DNA from: an uncultured Bacteroidales bacterium
GTDB lineage: Bacteria > Bacteroidota > Bacteroidia > Bacteroidales > Paludibacteraceae
Length of the DNA stretch: 6,631 nucleotides
Assembly: GCA_946184195.1 (NCBI GenBank)
Contig: CAMHEP010000080.1
Location: 1 to 6,631, forward strand
Direction of reading: 5' to 3'
Below the pieces are notes generated by a model. That model was not told the DNA's origin. It made no database searches and saw only the letters and a program-made list of their open reading frames with translations. A program made the translations under genes and the position numbers. This document shows, piece by piece, positions 1 through 4,475 of the stretch; within the stretch, counting starts at the first letter, position 1; every line of letters begins with the position of its first letter.

Positions 1-197
1 GTATAGGAGGGCATGATTCAAAAATAGTAATTAAAATTGATAAGTAAATGAAAACTAAAGAGGGTAAAATCGTGGAATGTATTTATCTTTGTTAAGTGGA
101 ACAAATGACTAATTAAAAACTAAAAAAACTTGCATTTGAGGTGATAGATTTGGGCTTTATTTTGACAATATATAGAGAGGTACTAAACAATGAAACC

Positions 198-212
198 GTG
201 ACAAGATGTCAC
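198..212. promoter_or_regulatory. perfect inverted repeat, possible operator
   Basis: GTGACA, a three-base spacer AGA, then TGTCAC form a perfect 6-bp inverted repeat. It lies 46 bases before the likely ATG of the Bro-N gene (259) and 30 bases after a TTGACA hexamer at 162-167. Its size and place would suit a binding site for a dimeric repressor controlling a phage-type gene, but it could also be a small hairpin in a leader RNA. No T tract follows it, so it is not a classical terminator. The function is inferred. Confidence 0.35.
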
Positions 213-220
213 ACTTTGAA

Positions 221-241
221 TTGGAGACAATTTGTCACCAA
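221..241. promoter_or_regulatory. imperfect inverted repeat in the Bro-N leader
   Basis: Arms TTGGAGAC (221-228) and GTCACCAA (234-241) pair with one mismatch around the five-base loop AATTT. The right arm repeats the TGTCAC half-site of the perfect repeat at 198-212. The element ends 17 bases before the ATG at 259, so as RNA it could form a stem close to the start codon, and as DNA it could be a second operator. Both readings are inferences from sequence and position only. Confidence 0.3.
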
Positions 242-258
242 CTGAAAATTTAAGATAT

Positions 259-623
259 ATGTCATACGAATCAATAATACAATTGTTTGAAGGAAAGAAA
301 GTTCGTGTCGTTGGGAACGAACAGGAAGAAAAGTACTATTTCTCAGTTGTAGATGTAGTAGAAGTGTTAACGGATAGTGCGAACCCGACGGATTATCTTA
401 AGAAGCTACGCAAACGAGATCCAGAGTTAGGAACGTTCCTATGGACAAATTGTCCCCGGGTAGCGATGTTAACTTCAGCTGGAAAAAGAGAATAACGCAG
501 GCTGCTGACTTAGAGGGGATTTTCCGTATTATACAATCCATCCTTTCCAAGAGGGCGGAGCCGGTGAAGAAATGGCTCGCGGGAGTGGGTACACTGCCCC
601 TGACCACCGACAATAATGATTGA
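259..623 (+). pseudogene. Bro-N domain (DinD/antirepressor-like) gene, frameshifted and truncated
   Basis: Two reading frames together match the N-terminal Bro-N domain found in phage antirepressors and DinD-like proteins of Bacteroidales: FEGKKVRVV, then YYFSVVDVVEVLTDSANPTDYLKKL, then TNCPRVAMLTSAGK in frame 1, continuing as KKRITQAADLEGIFRIIQSI and AEPVKKWLA in frame 3. The join is an A5 run at 483-487; one extra A would restore a single frame. Without it, translation ends at TAA 493-495. After KKWLA the family similarity stops and the second frame ends at 621-623, so the C-terminal part normally following Bro-N is missing. ATG 259 is preferred over TTG 232 because homologues usually begin just before the IxLFEGKKVR motif. 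Known family role: DNA binding or antirepression in phages and mobile elements, often poorly defined on chromosomes. Here I infer a relic, AT-rich in its first half and unlike the neighbouring genes. Confidence 0.8.
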
Positions 624-647
624 TATACTTTAGATTAAGAAGACCAA

Positions 648-1592
648 ATGAAACATCTATTTACATATTTACTGTTTCTCTGCATGCCGATTCTTGTAAC
701 GGCTCAGATACTGAATCCTGTGCATTGGACCGGTGAGCAGGTGGGCGATAGCGTTCGCCTCACGGCGGTGATGGATGAGGGATGGCACATGACCTTACTC
801 GCTATCGGCGATGAACCCGTAGAGCAGGATTACGAAGGAATCTATACCATCATGCTCAGTGAGCCGCTCCCGGTACGCTTCGTGGCATGCAACGATGTTA
901 ACTGTCTCTCTCCCGAGGTGTGGCAATATGTCCCTGCGTCAGTCGTGACGACAAATTCCACCTCCACTGCCTCAACGGATAAATCCTTGTGGCTCATCTT
1001 CTTATTGGGAATCTTGGGCGGATTCATGGCAATCTTTACTCCCTGTGTATGGCCGATTATTCCTATGACGGTGTCGTTCTTCCTCAAGAAAGGTGGAGGA
1101 GTCCGGGATGCGGTGCTCTATGGTTTGAGCATCATCATTATCTATGTTGGTTTGGGACTTCTCATCACGGTGCTCTTTGGTGCCTCGGCTCTCAATGCTA
1201 TCTCCACCAATGCCATTGTCAATCTCTTCTTCTTCGCGATGTTGGTGGTCTTCTCCTTGTCCTTCTTCGGACTCTTTGAGATAACGCTTCCTGCCTCTTG
1301 GTCTACAGCCTTGGATAGTAAGGCGCGCTCAACAGGTGGTTTCTTGAGTATCTTGCTTATGGCTTTCACTTTGGTGATAGTCTCCTTTTCGTGCACCGGA
1401 CCTATTATTGGCACGTTGCTCGTAGAGGCTGCCGGACGTAGTCTCCTTGCTCCGGCTATCGGTATGCTTGGCTTTGCATTAGCGTTGGCTTTACCTTTCT
1501 CGTTCTTTGCTCTTTTCCCCGGATGGATGCAGCGTATGCCTAAATCCGGTGACTGGATGCAGTCGTTTAAGGTTACTTTGGCTTATCTCTAA
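648..1592 (+). CDS. DsbD N-terminal fragment: signal peptide, alpha domain, membrane helices 1-5
   Basis: As written, translation from ATG 648 (purine-rich AAGAAG 7 bases upstream) gives 314 residues. Residues 1-19 are a typical signal peptide with a likely cut after VTA. The mature alpha domain (about 20-103) keeps the ACNDVNC cysteine pair. A Ser/Thr-rich linker (about 101-110) leads to hydrophobic helices near 113-135, 152-178, 188-212, 229-256 and 264-292. The fragment ends at SFKVTLAYL, inside what should be helix 6. It keeps both membrane cysteines but lacks the gamma domain, so I expect no complete electron relay. It could be read as CcdA-like, but the end inside a helix speaks against a designed product. 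Confidence 0.8.
   Translation: MKHLFTYLLFLCMPILVTAQILNPVHWTGEQVGDSVRLTAVMDEGWHMTLLAIGDEPVEQDYEGIYTIMLSEPLPVRFVACNDVNCLSPEVWQYVPASVVTTNSTSTASTDKSLWLIFLLGILGGFMAIFTPCVWPIIPMTVSFFLKKGGGVRDAVLYGLSIIIIYVGLGLLITVLFGASALNAISTNAIVNLFFFAMLVVFSLSFFGLFEITLPASWSTALDSKARSTGGFLSILLMAFTLVIVSFSCTGPIIGTLLVEAAGRSLLAPAIGMLGFALALALPFSFFALFPGWMQRMPKSGDWMQSFKVTLAYL
1590..1592 (+). other. premature TAA codon in dsbD (codon 315)
   Basis: The stop sits between SFKVTLAYL and LALSLKFLSVAD, both in the same frame and both typical of one DsbD helix. Relatives have Glu here, and GAA to TAA is a single change. The base after the stop is C (TAAC), a context often considered weaker for termination. No second lesion is seen in the gene. 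Confidence 0.85.
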
Positions 1593-1598
1593 CTGGCA

Positions 1599-2213
1599 TT
1601 GTCGCTTAAGTTCCTCTCTGTGGCTGATATGGCTTACGGGTGGGGCATACTGCCACGTTGGCTCTTTATCGCTTTATGGATAGTATGTTTCGTTGCCTTG
1701 GGTATTTATCTCATTCGCAAGAGTTGGGTAGGGAAGGTACTCGCTTTGGCAGCATGGGCTTTTGCCGCTTATCTCGTTCCCGGAATTTGGGGAGCTCCTG
1801 TTAAGGCGATTGCCGCTTTTGCTCCGCCATTACCGGTGGAAGGACGTGAGGTCTTCTATGATTATGAAGAGGGATTGGCGTATGCTCGTCAGGAGAATAA
1901 ACCCGTCATACTCGATTTCACCGGTTATGGCTGCGTCAACTGCCGTAAGATGGAGGCATATGTACTGTCCAATGAACAGGTGCATCAACGACTAAAGGAT
2001 TTTGTTGTCATCTCCCTTTATGTAGACGATAAGATTGACAGGGATGGCGACGGAGAGAGCGAAGGAGATGAAAACTCGCGCATCCAACGGGAGAAATACG
2101 GTTCCAACGCACAGCCTTTCTTCGTGCGTTTGGATGCAAATGGCTCAACGGTAGCTACGCCGATTGCTTTTACCACGGACCCGAAGGAGTTCCTCGAGTG
2201 GCTGGAGGACTAA
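1599..2213 (+). CDS. DsbD C-terminal fragment: helices 7-8 and thioredoxin-like gamma domain
   Basis: This is the in-frame continuation after the TAA, six bases further on. A TTG at 1599 or an ATG at 1629 could serve for re-initiation, but neither has a convincing ribosome binding site. It holds two hydrophobic segments (fragment residues about 21-39 and 45-62) and a periplasmic thioredoxin-fold domain (about 88-204) with the motif FTGYGCVNCRKME, the active-site C-x-x-C of DsbD gamma, and the family ending NAQPFFVRLD. An acidic insertion at residues 147-158 fits the EF-hand loop pattern D-x-D-x-D-G-x-x-x-x-x-E. If made separately it would be a membrane-anchored thioredoxin-like protein; most probably it is the silenced 3' half of dsbD. 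Confidence 0.75.
   Translation: MSLKFLSVADMAYGWGILPRWLFIALWIVCFVALGIYLIRKSWVGKVLALAAWAFAAYLVPGIWGAPVKAIAAFAPPLPVEGREVFYDYEEGLAYARQENKPVILDFTGYGCVNCRKMEAYVLSNEQVHQRLKDFVVISLYVDDKIDRDGDGESEGDENSRIQREKYGSNAQPFFVRLDANGSTVATPIAFTTDPKEFLEWLED
2037..2072 (+). other. EF-hand-like acidic loop within DsbD gamma
   Basis: Residues 464-475 of the restored DsbD read DRDGDGESEGDE. Positions 1, 3 and 5 are Asp, 6 is Gly, 9 is Glu and 12 is Glu, matching the calcium-loop pattern; position 8 is Ser where a hydrophobic residue is usual. It lies between the strand VVISLYVDDK and the helix with REKYGSNAQPFF, where other DsbD proteins have a variable loop. Calcium binding is only a possibility. Confidence 0.4.
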
Positions 2214-2241
2214 AAAAGGATACGAATTCAAACTATACGAT

Positions 2242-3078
2242 ATGTACTACAAACAATCATCTGACCAATCTTATTCTGCCCCGATGGGGCATCATTCGGT
2301 GCGGGACAAGAAAAGCGCTTATGATACTAAGCGCCCCAAGGAACGCGAGATGCTCTTCGGCTTACGGGCTGTCATCGAGGCTATTGATGCCGGTAAGGTT
2401 ATCGATAAGGTGCTCATCCGGCGTGACATGAACTCCGCTATCGGAAAGGAACTGCTTGCTAAATTGGAAGGAACGACAACTCCTGTTCAACGTGTGCCTG
2501 CAGAGCGGTTGAATCAGTTTACTGATAAGAATCACCAGGGTGTTATTGCTTTCCTCTCACCGATAGATTTTTATCGGGTAGAAGATATTGTGCAGAAAGC
2601 GTTCGACGAGGGACGAACACCATTGCTTATGGTGCTTGACGGCGTGACCGATATGCGCAATTTCGGAGCGATAGCCCGCACTTGTGCTTGTGTCGGTGCC
2701 GATGCACTTGTTATCGGTGCCCGTGGTTCTGTCAGTATCAATGGGGATGCTGTCAAGACCAGTGCCGGAGCTCTACATACTTTGCCCGTATGCAAGGTGG
2801 AGAATATGCAGAACTGCTTGCGCTATCTCCGTGAGAGCGGACTCGCTGTCGTGGCTGCTACCGAGCATACCGACCGGCTTTACACTCAGGTGGACATGAC
2901 CCTTCCTTTGGCTATCGTCATGGGGTCGGAGGAAAAGGGGATCTACGAGGGTAACCTCAATGAATGTACCGACCGGGCTAAACTACCGATGGTTGGCACC
3001 ATTGAATCACTGAATGTGAGTGTGGCTGCTGGCGTCTTCCTCTATGAGGCTGTGCGCCAAAGAGCAGCAAAAATATAA
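2242..3078 (+). CDS. rlmB: 23S rRNA (guanosine-2'-O)-methyltransferase RlmB, SpoU/TrmH family
   Basis: A 278-residue member of the SpoU/TrmH class of knotted methyltransferases. Known role of RlmB: transfer of a methyl group from S-adenosylmethionine to the 2'-OH of G2251 (E. coli numbering) in the peptidyl-transferase loop of 23S rRNA. Visible: the N-terminal substrate-binding domain starting MLFGLRAVIEAI (residue 37) with NHQGVIAF; motif 1 LDGVTDMRNFGAIART (132-147, N140 and R146); motif 2 VMGSEEKGI (226-234); motif 3 LPMVGTIESLNVSVAAG (248-264, with the SAM-loop N258). This wording fits RlmB better than TrmH or TrmL. The start at 2242 avoids overlap with dsbD; the frame is open upstream to 2164, and ATG 2350 would remove a polar, basic 36-residue extension that E. 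coli RlmB lacks. The spacing suggests an operon with its neighbours. Confidence 0.9.
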   Translation: MYYKQSSDQSYSAPMGHHSVRDKKSAYDTKRPKEREMLFGLRAVIEAIDAGKVIDKVLIRRDMNSAIGKELLAKLEGTTTPVQRVPAERLNQFTDKNHQGVIAFLSPIDFYRVEDIVQKAFDEGRTPLLMVLDGVTDMRNFGAIARTCACVGADALVIGARGSVSINGDAVKTSAGALHTLPVCKVENMQNCLRYLRESGLAVVAATEHTDRLYTQVDMTLPLAIVMGSEEKGIYEGNLNECTDRAKLPMVGTIESLNVSVAAGVFLYEAVRQRAAKI

Positions 3079-3094
3079 ACCTAATTAATAAATC

Positions 3095-3100
3095 AGGAAG
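3095..3100 (+). promoter_or_regulatory. ribosome binding site of gdhA
   Basis: AGGAAG lies four bases before the ATG at 3105 and seven before the second ATG at 3108. It is the clearest Shine-Dalgarno-like sequence in the window, whereas the other genes have weak ones, as is common in Bacteroidota. The spacing slightly favours the second ATG; the two differ by a single Met. Confidence 0.5.
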
Positions 3101-3104
3101 AATT

Positions 3105-4451
3105 ATGATGGACAAACAGACTCGTCAGTACATTGATCTTTTCATGGCTGACCTTATCAGGAAGAATCCCGGGGAGCATGAGTTCCACCAGGCTGTGCGT
3201 GAGGTGGTAGAGAGCGTTGCTCCCTATATCATGCAGTATCCCTATTTACGCGAGCAGAAAGTTTTGGAACGTATTGTTGAACCCGAGCGTGTGATTATGT
3301 TTCGTGTGCCGTGGGTAGATGATCGTGGAGAAGTGCAAATCAATCGTGGTTATCGTGTTCAGATGAACTCCGCAATCGGACCCTATAAAGGCGGTATTCG
3401 TTTTCACGCCAGTGTCACTCTTTCTATCATGAAGTTCCTCGCTTTCGAGCAGACGTTTAAGAATTCGCTGACCACGTTGCCCATGGGGGGCGCTAAGGGT
3501 GGATCGGATTTCTCACCACGTGGTAAGTCCGATGGTGAAGTGATGCGCTTTTGCCAGAGTTTCATGACTGAACTGCAGCGTCATATAGGTGCTGACACCG
3601 ATGTCCCTGCCGGTGATATCGGCGTAGGCGGACGAGAGATAGGATATATGTTCGGTCAGTACAAGCGTCTTCGCGACGAGTTCACCGGTAAAGGTCAGTT
3701 TTGGGGAGGTAGTCTCATGCGTCCCGAGGCTACGGGGTATGGCGCTTGCTATTTTGCAGAGGCTATGTTGGCGACGCGCGGCAAGTCCTTCAAGGGCCAG
3801 ACCGTATGTATCTCCGGAGCAGGTAATGTGGCACAGTATGCAGCCCAAAAGGCTATGCGCTTAGGCGCTAAGGTCGTGACACTCAGCGATAGCGACGGCT
3901 TTATGTACGACCCGGACGGACTGACCGAAGAGAAGTTGAACTACGTCTTCGAACTCAAGAATATCCGTCGTGGACGTATCAGCGAATATGTAAAGCAATA
4001 TCCCTCTGCTCAATATTTCCCCGGTGAGCGTCCTTGGCGTATTCCTTGCGATATCGCTATGCCGTGCGCTACGCAGAACGAGATTGAGAAAGATGATGCG
4101 CAACACCTTGTTGACAACGGTTGCTATTGTGTTACCGAGGGAGCTAATATGCCCTCTACGCCCGAGGCTATCGCTATCTTCCAAAACGCCAAGATTCTCT
4201 ATAGCCCGGGCAAGGCATCTAATGCCGGTGGTGTCGCTACCAGCGGACTTGAGATGAGTCAAAACTCCATGCGTCTCAAGTGGACGGCAGAGGAGGTCGA
4301 CGAGCGTTTGCGTCGTATCATGGCTGACATCCATGCCGTTTGTCTCAAGTATGGTACGGAGCAGGACGGATATATCAACTATGTCAAGGGCGCTAATATC
4401 GCCGGTTTCATCAAGGTCGCTAACGCTATGGTGGAGCAGGGAGTTGTTTAA
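3105..4451 (+). CDS. gdhA: glutamate dehydrogenase, hexameric class, probably NADP-specific
   Basis: A complete 448-residue protein, the usual length for the small hexameric glutamate dehydrogenases. Known reaction: reductive amination of 2-oxoglutarate with ammonia to L-glutamate, reversible, in the cytoplasm. Visible: the substrate-binding domain with GYRVQMNSAIGPYKGGIRFH (K95) and the catalytic segment PMGGAKGGSDFSPRGKSD (K131), then DVPAGDIGVGGREIGYM; the Rossmann domain with SGAGNVAQ (glycines 238 and 240); then TEGANMPSTPEA and GKASNAGGVATSGLEMSQNS. After the second Rossmann strand the sequence reads LSDSDG, like NADP enzymes, where NAD enzymes such as that of Clostridium symbiosum have LSGPDG; NADP use is therefore inferred. 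The start is ATG 3105, or 3108. No gene-specific promoter was recognised, so transcription with rlmB is plausible. The following gene starts 24 bases after the stop. Confidence 0.95.
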   Translation: MMDKQTRQYIDLFMADLIRKNPGEHEFHQAVREVVESVAPYIMQYPYLREQKVLERIVEPERVIMFRVPWVDDRGEVQINRGYRVQMNSAIGPYKGGIRFHASVTLSIMKFLAFEQTFKNSLTTLPMGGAKGGSDFSPRGKSDGEVMRFCQSFMTELQRHIGADTDVPAGDIGVGGREIGYMFGQYKRLRDEFTGKGQFWGGSLMRPEATGYGACYFAEAMLATRGKSFKGQTVCISGAGNVAQYAAQKAMRLGAKVVTLSDSDGFMYDPDGLTEEKLNYVFELKNIRRGRISEYVKQYPSAQYFPGERPWRIPCDIAMPCATQNEIEKDDAQHLVDNGCYCVTEGANMPSTPEAIAIFQNAKILYSPGKASNAGGVATSGLEMSQNSMRLKWTAEEVDERLRRIMADIHAVCLKYGTEQDGYINYVKGANIAGFIKVANAMVEQGVV

Positions 4452-4475
4452 TCATTAATTAGCTGATAGACAGAA

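Larger units (their letters stand above)
1..258. other. AT-rich region without a supportable gene
   Basis: This stretch is clearly richer in A and T than everything after about position 480. It contains only very short reading frames, such as a four-codon one at 14-28 behind a purine-rich AGGAGGG and a three-codon one at 190-201. I see no tRNA, no terminator hairpin with a T tract and no direct repeats of a CRISPR type. Two inverted repeats lie at its right end and are listed separately. It is presumably the upstream region of the Bro-N gene and, like the first half of that gene, may be acquired DNA; that is inference from composition and content. Confidence 0.5.
648..2213 (+). pseudogene. 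thiol:disulfide interchange protein DsbD, interrupted by an in-frame TAA
   Basis: One reading frame of 521 codons encodes a full DsbD layout: signal peptide (about 1-19), periplasmic alpha domain with C81 and C86, membrane domain with C133 (TPCVWPIIP) and C249 (SCTGPIIG), and a C-terminal thioredoxin-like gamma domain with C429-V-N-C432. Known role: electrons from cytoplasmic thioredoxin pass through the membrane cysteines to gamma, then alpha, and on to periplasmic thiol proteins and cytochrome c maturation. Codon 315 (1590-1592) is TAA where relatives have Glu in the LGFxELALxLKFLS region, so one G-to-T change (GAA to TAA) would explain it. The frame is otherwise intact on both sides, implying a recent mutation, a sequence error or readthrough. 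The alpha domain is short, lacking roughly 40 residues usually found after the GWH motif. The next gene starts 28 bases downstream. Confidence 0.88.

Noticed and set aside
84..152. TATCTTTG (84-91) and TAGATTTG (145-152), both fitting the Bacteroidota -7 motif TAnnTTTG
   Set aside because: Neither has a TTTG element about 20 bases upstream, and such eight-base matches are expected by chance in AT-rich DNA. I would not annotate a promoter on this alone.
162..189. TTGACA (162-167) with TAAACA (184-189) as a sigma70-like promoter
   Set aside because: The 16-base spacing is acceptable for E. coli, but the primary sigma factor of Bacteroidota uses a different consensus and the -10 match is poor.
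198..212. Rho-independent terminator
   Set aside because: The hairpin is short, not GC-rich, and is not followed by a run of T.
624..633. TATACT or TACTTTAG as a promoter for dsbD
   Set aside because: There is no matching upstream element, and the leader to ATG 648 would be only about 10 bases long.
1590..1592. Stop-codon reassignment (TAA read as an amino acid)
   Set aside because: Normal TAA stops end dsbD (2211-2213), rlmB (3076-3078) and gdhA (4449-4451), so TAA is a genuine terminator in this genome.
3079..3104. AT-rich linkers before gdhA and after it (4452-4475), both with TTAATTA-like words
   Set aside because: They are short and of low complexity, so the likeness is most simply explained by AT-rich spacer composition and not by a shared regulatory site.
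3861..4334. 157-residue open frame on the minus strand inside gdhA
   Set aside because: It lies wholly antisense to the well-conserved gdhA, its protein has no recognisable motif, and its openness follows from codon choice on the other strand.
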